Shown here: positions 7,388-15,743 of the stretch, one piece after another
Layout: every line of letters begins with the position of its first letter
How positions within the stretch are numbered: the stretch's first letter is position 1
Source of the DNA: JACMRI01 sp043778625
GTDB lineage: Bacteria; Bacteroidota; Bacteroidia; UBA4408
Length of the DNA stretch: 34,802 nucleotides
Direction: 5' to 3'
Assembly: GCA_043778625.1 (NCBI GenBank)
Contig: JAYWFU010000011.1
Coordinates: 1-34,802, forward strand
Position numbers and translations under genes: made by a program
The notes under the pieces: model-generated
What the model was told of the DNA's origin: nothing
Database searches by the model: none
Seen by the model: the letters and a program-made list of their open reading frames with translations, nothing else

Positions 7388-8344
7388 ATGAAAAAGGCAT
7401 TTACAATTATCGCACTTACCGCTGCAACAGCCACTATTGCTGAAGCACAGCAAGACCCACAATTTTCGCAAAACATGTTTAACCGTGTGGGTACTAATCC
7501 TGGAGCTGCGGGTTCTAATAACTCTATGTGTTTTACTTTGTTAGGCCGCCAGCAATGGACGGGCTTTACAGGTGCCCCTAAAACGGTATTAGCATCAGCT
7601 GATATGCCAGTATTACAAGGTTCAGCATTACATGGTGGTGCTGGTATTACAATTGTTGCCGACAAGCAAGGTTTTGAAAGTAATATTTCAGGTAAAATTG
7701 CTTATGCTTATCATTTACCTATCGAAAAAGGTAAGTTAGGTATTGGTTTAGAATTAGGCGCTATTAACTATGGCTTAAACGGAACTTGGTTAGCACCTGA
7801 TGGTACTACTGGCGGAACCGACCCATCAATACCTGTTGGTAAATTAACTAAAACGGTACTTGATGCTGGTTTAGGTTTATATTACACCAGCGAAAAATTG
7901 TACGCAGGTATTTCTGCTGCGCATTTACCCGCATCAAAAATCAAATCGGCAGTAGCAGGTTCTACAGTAACTTATGATATTGCTCGCCATTATTATATTA
8001 CCGCAGGTTACAACTGGGCATTAACTCCAGCAATAACATTGCGCCCTAATATTTTTGTTAAGACTGATGCTGCATCAACACAAATTGATGGTAACGTTAA
8101 TGCTTTATTTAACAATATGTTTTGGGTAGGAGCTTCGTATCGTACTACCGATGCTGTTGTGGCTATGTTAGGCGTACAGCTTAAAGGCCTAAAAATTGGT
8201 TACTCTTACGATTACACAACATCTAATCTTAAAAAAGGAAAAGGAGGCGCTAGTTCAGGCTCTCATGAAATTTATCTAGGCTATTGTTTAAAACAACCTG
8301 ATAAAACATCTATTCAGCGATCACGCTCAGTTCGTTTCCTTTAA
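7388..8344 (+). CDS. porP: PorP/SprF family T9SS outer-membrane protein
   Basis: A 318-residue protein with a signal peptide (1-20, ending AEA before Q) and the family hallmark at the mature N-terminus: QDPQFSQNMFN...NPGAAGS, then LGRQQWTGFTGAPKT. The rest is alternating hydrophobic/polar beta strands of an outer-membrane beta barrel, as in type IX membrane proteins (TIGR03519). PorP works with the GldK/GldN ring, and SprF-type paralogues help deliver particular cargo. Being first in the operon ahead of gldK supports its being the core PorP and not one of the cargo-linked paralogues. 62 nt separate it from gldK with no terminator between. Confidence 0.92.
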   Translation: MKKAFTIIALTAATATIAEAQQDPQFSQNMFNRVGTNPGAAGSNNSMCFTLLGRQQWTGFTGAPKTVLASADMPVLQGSALHGGAGITIVADKQGFESNISGKIAYAYHLPIEKGKLGIGLELGAINYGLNGTWLAPDGTTGGTDPSIPVGKLTKTVLDAGLGLYYTSEKLYAGISAAHLPASKIKSAVAGSTVTYDIARHYYITAGYNWALTPAITLRPNIFVKTDAASTQIDGNVNALFNNMFWVGASYRTTDAVVAMLGVQLKGLKIGYSYDYTTSNLKKGKGGASSGSHEIYLGYCLKQPDKTSIQRSRSVRFL

Positions 8345-8406
8345 TTTGTACAATAATTTTAATAAAGAGTAGTTTACAGTAACTCATTAATTAATACCTC
8401 CAAGTC

Positions 8407-9774
8407 ATGAAAAAAATAATTTTAGCAGCAGCTACAATAGCTACCATTTTTACAGGCTGTAAAAATGCAGGCAATGGCGAGTTAATTGGCGTTCAAGGGC
8501 GTGGACAATGGTATCAACCAGACCCCTACGGAACTTTGTTTATTCCGCTTGGAGCATTCCAAATGGGTAACGGCGATCAAGACGTACCAACAAGTACTAC
8601 CACACAAGCCAAAACCGTTTCGGTACAGGCATTTTATATGGATCAAACCGAAATCACTAATAACGAGTATCGTCAGTTTGTAGATTGGGTACGCGATTCT
8701 ATTGCACGCAAAACATTAGGCGACGGAGGTAACGAAAAGTACTTGATATCGCAAAATGAATTTGGCGAAGATTTAGAACCGCCTTTTTTAAACTGGCAAG
8801 AAAAAATGGATTGGAATAGTACCGAATCTCGCGAAGCGTTGTTAGGTATGTTCTTACCCGCTAACGAGCAATTTTATCGTCGTAAAGATATAGATACTCG
8901 TAAATTAGATTTTGAATACTATTGGGTGGATTTGCAAAAAGCAGCAAAGCGTGCTAACCGTTGGAACAAAAAAACAAAAGCTTATGACGATGCCAACCGT
9001 GAGCAAGAAGCTAATGGAACAGGGTTAATTAAAGATCGCTCAAGTTTTATTGTTAAAGATGTAATTAATGTATATCCTGATACATTGGCGTGGGTATCTG
9101 ACTTTACTTATGCGTTTAACGAGCCTATGACTAATATGTATTTTTGGCATCCAGCCTATGACGAATATCCAGTAGTGGGCGTTAGTTGGAAACAAGCACG
9201 TGCATTTTGCATTTGGCGTACTAATTTAATGAATACTTACCTCTCAAATCAAGGTGGAGCTATTGTACAAGATTTTCGTTTACCAACTGAAGCTGAATGG
9301 GAATACGCATCACGTGGAGGTTTAGCCAATAACCCTTATCCTTGGGGCGGACCTTACGTACGCAACAATAGAGGATGTTTCTTAGGTAACTTTAAACCAA
9401 TGCGTGGTACTTATGCTACAGATGGTGGTTTTCATACTGTAAAAGTAGCTTATTATTCACCTAACAATTATGGTTTGTATGATATGGGAGGTAATGTTGC
9501 TGAATGGACAAGCAATGCCTTTGACGAATCTGCTGTAAACTTCTCGCATGATCAAAACTCTAATTATGTATATGAAGCTAAGGAAGATGATGCCAATGTA
9601 CTAAAACGTAAAGTAATACGTGGAGGTTCTTGGAAAGATATTGCTTATTATATGAACTGTGGTACTCGTACGTATGAGTATCAAGATACTTCAAAGTGTT
9701 ATGTTGGTTTTCGTTGTGTAATGACTTATTTAGGTCGTGCCTCAGGAGATGGACCAAATAACTTAGGTAACTAA
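8407..9774 (+). CDS. gldK: T9SS/gliding ring lipoprotein GldK (PorK)
   Basis: 455 residues, close to Flavobacterium GldK (about 464). The lipoprotein signal ends at FTGC (Cys18). The rest is an FGE-sulfatase (SUMF1) fold: it begins with IPLGAFQMGNG near residue 50, then TEITNNEYRQFV, VVGVSWKQARAFC, LPTEAEWEYASRGG, GLYDMGGNVAEW, VIRGGSWKD and GFRCVM. These are structural signatures; GldK is not known to be an enzyme. With GldN it forms a large periplasmic ring held to the outer membrane. A large insertion (about 125-240) splits the SUMF1 domain, as is usual for this family. It is the second gene of the por/gld operon. Confidence 0.94.
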   Translation: MKKIILAAATIATIFTGCKNAGNGELIGVQGRGQWYQPDPYGTLFIPLGAFQMGNGDQDVPTSTTTQAKTVSVQAFYMDQTEITNNEYRQFVDWVRDSIARKTLGDGGNEKYLISQNEFGEDLEPPFLNWQEKMDWNSTESREALLGMFLPANEQFYRRKDIDTRKLDFEYYWVDLQKAAKRANRWNKKTKAYDDANREQEANGTGLIKDRSSFIVKDVINVYPDTLAWVSDFTYAFNEPMTNMYFWHPAYDEYPVVGVSWKQARAFCIWRTNLMNTYLSNQGGAIVQDFRLPTEAEWEYASRGGLANNPYPWGGPYVRNNRGCFLGNFKPMRGTYATDGGFHTVKVAYYSPNNYGLYDMGGNVAEWTSNAFDESAVNFSHDQNSNYVYEAKEDDANVLKRKVIRGGSWKDIAYYMNCGTRTYEYQDTSKCYVGFRCVMTYLGRASGDGPNNLGN

Positions 9775-9847
9775 ACATAAAGCAATACACAATTAATCAA
9801 ACAAAACAATTAACTAAAACAACAAACAATTAAAACAAATTATTAAA

Positions 9848-10672
9848 ATGGGAATTGCAGACGTATTACAGAGTAAGAAAGGTAAAACATTTATGAAATA
9901 CCTTTATGGTTGGGGTTCAATGGTGGTAATTATTGGTGCCATGTTTAAAATTCAGCACTGGCCAGGTTCAAATATATTTTTACCCGTAGGTTTGGGTATT
10001 GAGGCATTTATCTTTTTTGTATCAGTATACGAGCCAGCAGCACACGAGTACAAATGGGAATTAGTATACCCTGAGTTAGCACACGGGCACGATGGTTTAG
10101 ATGATCATGCAGCGGTACACCACAAACCGCTAGCAGCAGCTAATGGCGATGCTACTTCGCAACAATTAGACAAAATGTTAGCTGATGCCAAAATAGGACC
10201 TGAATTAATTGAAAGCTTAGGTACAGGCATGAAATCGTTGAGCGAGCAAGCGGCTAAATTAACAAGTATGACTGATGCTTCATTAGCTACTAACTCTTAT
10301 ATCGATAGCGTTAAAAAAGCAGCTACTACCGTTGATGGTTTATCGGATGCTTACTCACGTGCTTCAGAATCATTGGGAGTAATATCTACAAGCAATGCGC
10401 AAAGTACTTCATTTGGTGAGGAATTATCAAAAGCATCAAAGACATTAGCTGAAATTAATACGGTATATCAATTGCAATTAGAAGGATCTAAAAACTACAC
10501 TAAAGCAACCTCAACAATGTACGAAAGTATCAATGAATTAATGACTAACCTGTCTGAATCAGTAAACGACACTAAGCGTTACAAAACTGAAGTAGGCGCA
10601 TTAGCTACTAATTTAGAGGCATTAAACACAGTATATGGTAATATGTTAACTGCTTTAAACTATAAAAAATAA
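9848..10672 (+). CDS. gldL: T9SS motor membrane protein GldL (PorL)
   Basis: 274 residues. Two transmembrane helices (about 16-34 and 42-61) enclose the family motif MFKIQHWPGSN. Glu52 in helix 2 corresponds by position to the conserved glutamate implicated in proton conduction in GldL. The remainder, from about 105, is a cytoplasmic alpha-helical/coiled-coil region with heptad-like Leu/Ala spacing. GldL forms a pentamer around the GldM dimer and converts proton-motive force to rotation that drives T9SS and gliding. The order gldK-gldL-gldM-gldN is as expected. 73 nt of A-rich sequence precede the ATG. Confidence 0.94.
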   Translation: MGIADVLQSKKGKTFMKYLYGWGSMVVIIGAMFKIQHWPGSNIFLPVGLGIEAFIFFVSVYEPAAHEYKWELVYPELAHGHDGLDDHAAVHHKPLAAANGDATSQQLDKMLADAKIGPELIESLGTGMKSLSEQAAKLTSMTDASLATNSYIDSVKKAATTVDGLSDAYSRASESLGVISTSNAQSTSFGEELSKASKTLAEINTVYQLQLEGSKNYTKATSTMYESINELMTNLSESVNDTKRYKTEVGALATNLEALNTVYGNMLTALNYKK

Positions 10673-10735
10673 GTTTAAAGTACTTACTGAACCGCAATTT
10701 TAACTTTAATTTAATTTTAATAACATAAACTACCT

Positions 10736-12403
10736 ATGGGAGGAGGAGGCAAATTATCACCACGACAAATGATGATTAACATCATGTATTTGGTTTTAAC
10801 GGCACTATTAGCAATGAACGTTTCTAAAGACGTATTAAATGCTTTTGTGGTTGTTAATGAAGCCATTACACAAACAAACGAAAGTTTGGAACACAAAAAC
10901 GGATCAACTTACAATGCTTTTGCAAAGTACATGAGTGGTCCCGAAAAAGTAAAAGCAGTACCTTATAATGATTTAGCACAAAAAGCTAAAAAATTATCAG
11001 AAGAAATGAAAAAGTATATCCAAGATTTAAAAGTACACCTAATTGAAAAAGTAGAAGGTTGCCCTAAAGATTCAGCTGTTAAATGGGCTACTAACTTAAT
11101 GGCGGTTACCAAAAAAGATAACTACGATATACCTACTGCCGAATTAATTGGGCCAGATATTGCTACGCCGAAACTAGCTACAGAGGCAAACTCAGCAGCT
11201 AAATTAGAAGCTGAAATTAACAAGTACCGTGCAAATATGTTAAATTTGTTTAGTGATGCTGCTAAATTTAGTTATAACCCTACAGTAAAGAAGGACATGA
11301 ATGGTAAATTAGGTTTAGTATTAAAAGGCGGAGTTGAGCATGGGCAAGTAGCCTCATGGGCATCTGTTAACTTTTACCACTTGCCTTTGGCTGCCGTTAT
11401 TACTAACTTAACCAAAATACAATCAGATATTAATAATGCTGAAGCTGTAACTATTGACGAATTAATTAAAGGTATTGGAGGGCAAGATATTAAATTTGAC
11501 CGTTTAGAGGCTAAAGTTATCGCGCCATCGAGTTATATTATTGCAGGTGATGAATACAAAGCAAGTGTTTTATTAGTGGCATCAAGTTCTACCTCTGATA
11601 ATATTGTAGAAGTAGGTGTGGTAGATACGGCACGTTCAAACCCTGACGTAAACCCAATGAAAGGTGCTGGTACACCTATACCAAATGTATCAGGCATGGG
11701 CGAATATAAGCGTGGAGCTAGTGGCGAGGGTATTCAAAAATGGGGAGGTGTTATTAAGGTAAAAGCCCCAGGAGGTGCTTTTAAATATTATCCTTTTCAG
11801 GCTGAGTACATGGTAGCTAAGCCTGCCGTGTCAGTTAGCCCTGATAAAATGAATGTATTTTACATAGGTGTACCTAACCCTGTTACTGTTTCGGCAGCGG
11901 GTATACCAGCTGAAAATATGATGGTATCAATGAGTGGAGGTAGTATAAGTGTTGATAAACGTACAGGTAAAGGTACTGTAACCGTTAGTGGAGGTACTGA
12001 AGCAACTGTAAATGTATCAGCAAAAGTTGGTGCAGGTACCAAGGCATTAGGAAGCTCAAAATTTCGTGTAAAACGTTTACCTGACCCTGTTGGATATTGT
12101 GGTGGTGTTAAAGGAGATGTTTTTATGAAAAAAGGTCTTTTGATAGCTTCGGGTTATGTAATAGCTAAAATGGACGGATTTGATTTTGATTTAAAGGTAA
12201 GTGTACAATCATGCGATGTTACTGCTAACCAACAAGGAGATTTAAAAACGATTGCTTGCCCTGGTGGTAACTTAGCACCGGCAATGGGCTTGTTACAAAG
12301 CTTAAAGGCTAATCAAAAAGTGTATATTGAAAATGTAAAAGCGCGTATGCCTGACGGCACGGTGCGTAGTATTCCGGGTTTAAATATTAAAGTCCAATTA
12401 TAA
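10736..12403 (+). CDS. gldM: T9SS motor protein GldM (PorM)
   Basis: 555 residues, slightly longer than the usual 510-520. The N-terminus is the family form (MGGGGKLSPRQMMINIMYL) with a single transmembrane helix at about 12-29 that inserts into the GldL pentamer. The periplasmic part starts with a helical domain (about 35-230), followed by three beta-rich domains; the last, with a G-rich linker near FRVKRLPDPVGYCGG, reaches the GldK/GldN ring. GldM carries the torque of the motor across the periplasm. It lies 63 nt after gldL and 31 nt before gldN. Confidence 0.94.
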   Translation: MGGGGKLSPRQMMINIMYLVLTALLAMNVSKDVLNAFVVVNEAITQTNESLEHKNGSTYNAFAKYMSGPEKVKAVPYNDLAQKAKKLSEEMKKYIQDLKVHLIEKVEGCPKDSAVKWATNLMAVTKKDNYDIPTAELIGPDIATPKLATEANSAAKLEAEINKYRANMLNLFSDAAKFSYNPTVKKDMNGKLGLVLKGGVEHGQVASWASVNFYHLPLAAVITNLTKIQSDINNAEAVTIDELIKGIGGQDIKFDRLEAKVIAPSSYIIAGDEYKASVLLVASSSTSDNIVEVGVVDTARSNPDVNPMKGAGTPIPNVSGMGEYKRGASGEGIQKWGGVIKVKAPGGAFKYYPFQAEYMVAKPAVSVSPDKMNVFYIGVPNPVTVSAAGIPAENMMVSMSGGSISVDKRTGKGTVTVSGGTEATVNVSAKVGAGTKALGSSKFRVKRLPDPVGYCGGVKGDVFMKKGLLIASGYVIAKMDGFDFDLKVSVQSCDVTANQQGDLKTIACPGGNLAPAMGLLQSLKANQKVYIENVKARMPDGTVRSIPGLNIKVQL

Positions 12404-12434
12404 TAAATAAGTTAATTTTAAAAACGTAGAAATC

Positions 12435-13286
12435 ATGAAACGTAGCATTGGAATTATTTTGTTGAGTACTATGGCAGTAGCACCTGTGCTTACTCAAGCT
12501 CAATCAGTACTGGACGGAACTTATGTAAAAGAAAACGTACCTGCGCGTAAGGTTATTCCTTACACTCATTTGCGTGAAGCTGATGTAATGTGGAGCCGTA
12601 GAGTGTGGCGTGTAATTGATTTACGTGAAAAAGTTAATTTACCTTTATATTATCCTATAACTCCGCTAAAAGGTAAACGTAGTTTGATGCAGACTATGTA
12701 TGATGGTGTTGTTAAAGATGGAACTATTACTGCTTACGATGGAGGTGACGACGAATTTAAAAAAGTAATTACGAAAGCCGAAATACTAGCCCAATTGAAT
12801 AGGGTAGATACCTTTCAAATGGAAAATCCAGAAACAGGAGCTATCGAACAAAAAATTGTTCCAGCTGAATTTGATCCCGGAAAAGTAATTCAAGTACGTG
12901 TAAAAGAAGAATGGTTTTTTGACAAGCAAAAATCGGTTTTAGAGTGCCGAATTTTAGGATTATGCCCAGTAATGAATGATTATGCTACTGATGGTTCTAT
13001 ACGTGGACAAAAACCAATTTTTTGGATTTACTATCCAGAAGCTCGTTATGTATTTGCTAACCAAGAGGTGTATAATCGTCAAAATGATGCGGAACGTCGC
13101 ACGTTAGAAGATATTATATGGAAACGTCAATTTGGTAGCTATGTATATAAAGTTTCCAATGTATTTGCAACAGAAAGTGATTCACGTAGAATTGCGGATA
13201 CAAAAACTGGTTTAGATGCTTTGTTAGAAGCTGAAAAAGTAAAGCAAGAGATATTTGAAAAGGAACACGATTTGTGGGAGTTTTAA
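12435..13286 (+). CDS. gldN: T9SS/gliding protein GldN (PorN)
   Basis: 283 residues with a Sec signal peptide (1-22, ending TQAQ). The family signature includes the early READVMWSRRVWRVIDLREK motif (about 48-67), then NLPLYYP, KEEWFFDKQ, and the IWIYYPEAR-type strand (FWIYYPEARYVFAN) in the middle. GldN binds GldK to form the periplasmic ring and contacts the GldM tip. It ends the operon; a strong terminator follows at 13318-13351. Confidence 0.94.
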   Translation: MKRSIGIILLSTMAVAPVLTQAQSVLDGTYVKENVPARKVIPYTHLREADVMWSRRVWRVIDLREKVNLPLYYPITPLKGKRSLMQTMYDGVVKDGTITAYDGGDDEFKKVITKAEILAQLNRVDTFQMENPETGAIEQKIVPAEFDPGKVIQVRVKEEWFFDKQKSVLECRILGLCPVMNDYATDGSIRGQKPIFWIYYPEARYVFANQEVYNRQNDAERRTLEDIIWKRQFGSYVYKVSNVFATESDSRRIADTKTGLDALLEAEKVKQEIFEKEHDLWEF

Positions 13287-13317
13287 AAACAACTTTATCT
13301 ATTATTTTAAATTAATC

Positions 13318-13356
13318 AAAACACCTACTAATAGTATTTAGTAGGCGTTTTGCTTT
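13318..13356 (+). terminator. Terminator of the porP-gldKLMN operon
   Basis: A 13-bp stem with one A.C mismatch (13318-13330 with 13339-13351) and an 8-nt loop is followed by GCTTTTT. It lies 31 nt after the gldN stop. Confidence 0.85.
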
Positions 13357-13400
13357 TTGTACGTAAACTTTAGTTGTAGTTGTTATACTACCCTTGGTAT

Positions 13401-13503
13401 AGCACTACCGCTAGTTCCCTGAGTTTTCATTGAAAGGACGCCTACATTTTTTATTATACCCGTCCCTTCAACAGGCTCAAGAAAACTACGCAAGAACCAG
13501 TAG
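13401..13503. repeat. REP-like composite palindromic repeat, copy 1
   Basis: The first 40 bases (13401-13440) match 34730-34769 at 37 of 40 positions. After a 20-nt spacer, an inverted relative follows (13461-13503, starting CGTCCCTTCAACAGGCTCA). The core is of the TTCCCTGAG...CGAAGGGAC type, a palindromic family I recall as scattered between genes in many bacteria. A 74-codon ORF across this area (13430-13654) has no protein-like character and is not called. Confidence 0.75.
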
Positions 13504-13575
13504 TAATCATGTACACAATATAACTATGTACTACTTAATAAATACAATTGTAGCTACGTGGTTTTATAGCAAGGT

Positions 13576-14634
13576 TTATTTTAGTAATGAATATCTGTCT
13601 ACGTTAACTTCAGGCATTAATGTTACATTATTGTATATATGTTCCATTAAATGATTGGCTAGGTAGGGAGCCAACAATACGCCTTTAGTACCTAAGCCAT
13701 TAAATACAAATATGTTTTTATGCACAGGGTGTGCACCTAATGTTGGCCGCCTATCATGGGTGGTAGGGCGTATGCCTGCGCTATGCTGGGTTATTGCAAA
13801 TGGTACAGCCACAATATCATTAAGCTTAGCAAGTAGCTCATCACGCCCTTCGGGCGTGGCGTCCCACGTAGTATCGTGCCAGTTGTAGGTAGCACCTACA
13901 ATAAATTGTTGGGGAGCGTAAGGAATTAAAAAACACCCTTTATTTAGCACGTAATCAGCGGGCAAGTTAGCCGTTATTTTAAACACGTCGCCCTTAGTAG
14001 GTTTCATTTGTATGTGGTTAAAATAGGGGTTTTGGCTCACATACACCCCCTCGGCAAATAGTATGGCATTGGCCGTAATATGCTTATAGTTAATGGCTTG
14101 CGTGCTTACTTGTATCTGTTGGTAATTAACCTGTTCGTTAATGCAGGTACAGTTAGCATGTGTTGCAAAATAACTAGTGTAGGCTTGCAATAACAAAGGT
14201 ACATTAACCCAACCACTATGGTTTACGGTGGCTTTGCCCGCATGTTTGTTATGTATGCCGTTAATAGTATGGGTAGTTGTACTGCCTAACCAAGGAGCTA
14301 TGGTAGCATTAAGTTGTTGTTTGTGCCATAAATCTACCTCTTGTTGCTCAGTAAGTAATTTTAAAATAGGAATGTTAAAATGAAAACTAGCATTAGTATT
14401 GGTTTCGACATTGGTATAAAACTGCTTACAATAAGGTATTACCTCGTTAGCTAACCAAGTGGGTACTATGCGCTTAAATACAATAGGGTTGTACAAGCCC
14501 GCAGCAACACTACTAGCATAGGGTAATTGTGTATTATTAATAAGCACCACTTTGTGCCCAGCTTGTAATAAGGTGTATGCCATGGTGCTACCTGCAATAC
14601 CACCGCCTACAACAATAATTGTGTTCATTAACAA
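13576..14634 (-). CDS. FAD-dependent oxidoreductase (DAO / glycine-oxidase-like)
   Basis: 352 residues. The N-terminus is a dinucleotide-binding Rossmann motif (IIVVGGGIAGS, glycines 10, 11, 12 and 15) followed by the D-amino-acid oxidase fold. The C-terminal flavin motif is GIRPTTHDRRPTLGAHP, then FVFNGLGTKGVLLAPYLA, as in family DAO (PF01266). Such enzymes oxidise amines or amino acids; the substrate is not clear and no thiamine or sarcosine genes are adjacent. The N-terminus suits either the ATG at 14634 or the one two codons later (14628). There is no signal peptide, so it is cytoplasmic. It converges on the gldN terminator and diverges from the NlpC/P60 gene. Confidence 0.82.
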   Translation of the reverse strand: MLMNTIIVVGGGIAGSTMAYTLLQAGHKVVLINNTQLPYASSVAAGLYNPIVFKRIVPTWLANEVIPYCKQFYTNVETNTNASFHFNIPILKLLTEQQEVDLWHKQQLNATIAPWLGSTTTHTINGIHNKHAGKATVNHSGWVNVPLLLQAYTSYFATHANCTCINEQVNYQQIQVSTQAINYKHITANAILFAEGVYVSQNPYFNHIQMKPTKGDVFKITANLPADYVLNKGCFLIPYAPQQFIVGATYNWHDTTWDATPEGRDELLAKLNDIVAVPFAITQHSAGIRPTTHDRRPTLGAHPVHKNIFVFNGLGTKGVLLAPYLANHLMEHIYNNVTLMPEVNVDRYSLLK

Positions 14635-14762
14635 TAATGATTAATTAGCATAAATTTACTCAAGTAAATATGCACACTTTAATTACATTTTAAACTATGC
14701 TTACAACACAAAAAGCAAGGTTAGTTATTTTTAACAAACTTGTTTGTTGTGTAATAGTTCCG

Positions 14763-14790
14763 CCTTGTTTCGTGGGGACACGAAACAAGG
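14763..14790. repeat. Palindrome with GTG-GGGA-CAC core, copy A
   Basis: A perfect 12-bp stem (CCTTGTTTCGTG with CACGAAACAAGG) and a GGGA loop. No T-run follows. It shares the core TTCGTG-[GA]GGA-CACGAA with the palindrome at 15683-15706 on the other side of the NlpC/P60 gene. Probably a REP-like repeat. Confidence 0.7.
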
Positions 14791-14906
14791 TGAATCAACT
14801 CCATTATTAGTTAAGTTACTAACTGTATGCTGTGTAATTTTTAGGGGTGTACAATTCAATTATTTTTTATACTTATGTACTTGGTAATTTTTAGCCTAAA
14901 AATAAT

Positions 14907-15674
14907 ATGTACGGAATATGTAATTTAAGTAGTGTACCTTGTCGCAAAGAGCCTAGCGATGCCTCCGAAATGGTAACGCAGTTATTATTTGGCGAGCATT
15001 ATCAAATACTCGAAGAGCGTGAGCGTTGGACATCTATCCGCATAATGCACGATAACTACCTGTGTTGGATAAGTGCTAACCAAGTGCATGGCATAAGCCC
15101 TACTTTTGCCGAGGCGTTAAACTACACTACTGCACGTAGTGTGGTGTCGGACATACTATCGGTAGTGCAACACAATAACGAAATAACTTCAGTATTGCTG
15201 GGTTCAAGTTTACCTTATTACCGTGCGGGTAGTTTTAATATTGAACAACAAGAATATGAATATGGGGGAGAAGTAGCTCCTACCAAAAGCTCACGCAATA
15301 GCGTAATTGATTTTGCTATGAATTACATTAATACTCCCTATTTGTGGGGAGGGCGGTCGCCGTTTGGTATTGACTGTTCGGGGCTTACGCAATTATGTTA
15401 CAAACTGGCTAATAAGCAACTACCACGAGACGCTTACCAACAGGCCGACTTAGGGGTTTCGCTTAGTTTTGTAGAGGAAGCGCAAGCGGGCGATTTAGCT
15501 TTTTTTGATAATGCCGACGGTCGAATTATACATGTAGGAATAATGACGGGCGAAGGCACAATTATTCATGCTTCGGGTAAGGTACGTATTGATGATATTG
15601 ACCATTTTGGAATTTATGATACCATGCAAAAAAAATACACCCACCGTTTACGGTTGTTAAAGTCGTATTTATGA
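14907..15674 (+). CDS. SH3-domain NlpC/P60 (C40) peptidase
   Basis: 255 residues in two parts. Residues 1-62 form a bacterial SH3 domain (CRKEPSDASEMVTQLLFGE, then WTSIRI, then WI), which usually binds peptidoglycan. Residues 130-255 form an NlpC/P60 cysteine peptidase: Cys157 in the motif GIDCSGL, His209 in HVGIM and His221 in HASG, a complete Cys-His-His triad. NlpC/P60 enzymes cut the D-Glu/diaminopimelate bond of wall peptides. There is no signal peptide, so the substrate may be recycled muropeptides in the cytoplasm; export by another route cannot be excluded. Related palindromes lie on either side. The ATG is supported by the immediate start of the SH3 domain. Confidence 0.88.
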   Translation: MYGICNLSSVPCRKEPSDASEMVTQLLFGEHYQILEERERWTSIRIMHDNYLCWISANQVHGISPTFAEALNYTTARSVVSDILSVVQHNNEITSVLLGSSLPYYRAGSFNIEQQEYEYGGEVAPTKSSRNSVIDFAMNYINTPYLWGGRSPFGIDCSGLTQLCYKLANKQLPRDAYQQADLGVSLSFVEEAQAGDLAFFDNADGRIIHVGIMTGEGTIIHASGKVRIDDIDHFGIYDTMQKKYTHRLRLLKSYL

Positions 15675-15682
15675 TATTGTTT

Positions 15683-15731
15683 AAGGTTCGTGAGGACACG
15701 AACCTTGGCGATGAGAACACAAACCTTGGCT
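15683..15731. repeat. Palindrome with GTG-AGGA-CAC core, copy B, plus a partial repeat of its right arm
   Basis: AAGGTTCGTG (15683-15692) pairs perfectly with CACGAACCTT (15697-15706) around AGGA. Directly after it, a degenerate copy of the right half recurs (15713-15731, TGAGAACACAAACCTTGGC against TGAGGACACGAACCTTGGC). It lies between convergent genes. It lacks a T-run, so it is a repeat first and a terminator at best second. Confidence 0.65.
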
Positions 15732-15743
15732 AATAATAATAAA

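Noticed and set aside
13430..13654. A 74-codon open frame on the plus strand after gldN
   Set aside because: It runs across the REP-like repeat and into the 3' end of the oxidoreductase gene on the other strand, and its translation has no family-like pattern.
14763..14790. Intrinsic terminator for a neighbouring gene
   Set aside because: The hairpin is strong but no T-run follows on either strand, and it lies between the 5' ends of two divergent genes.
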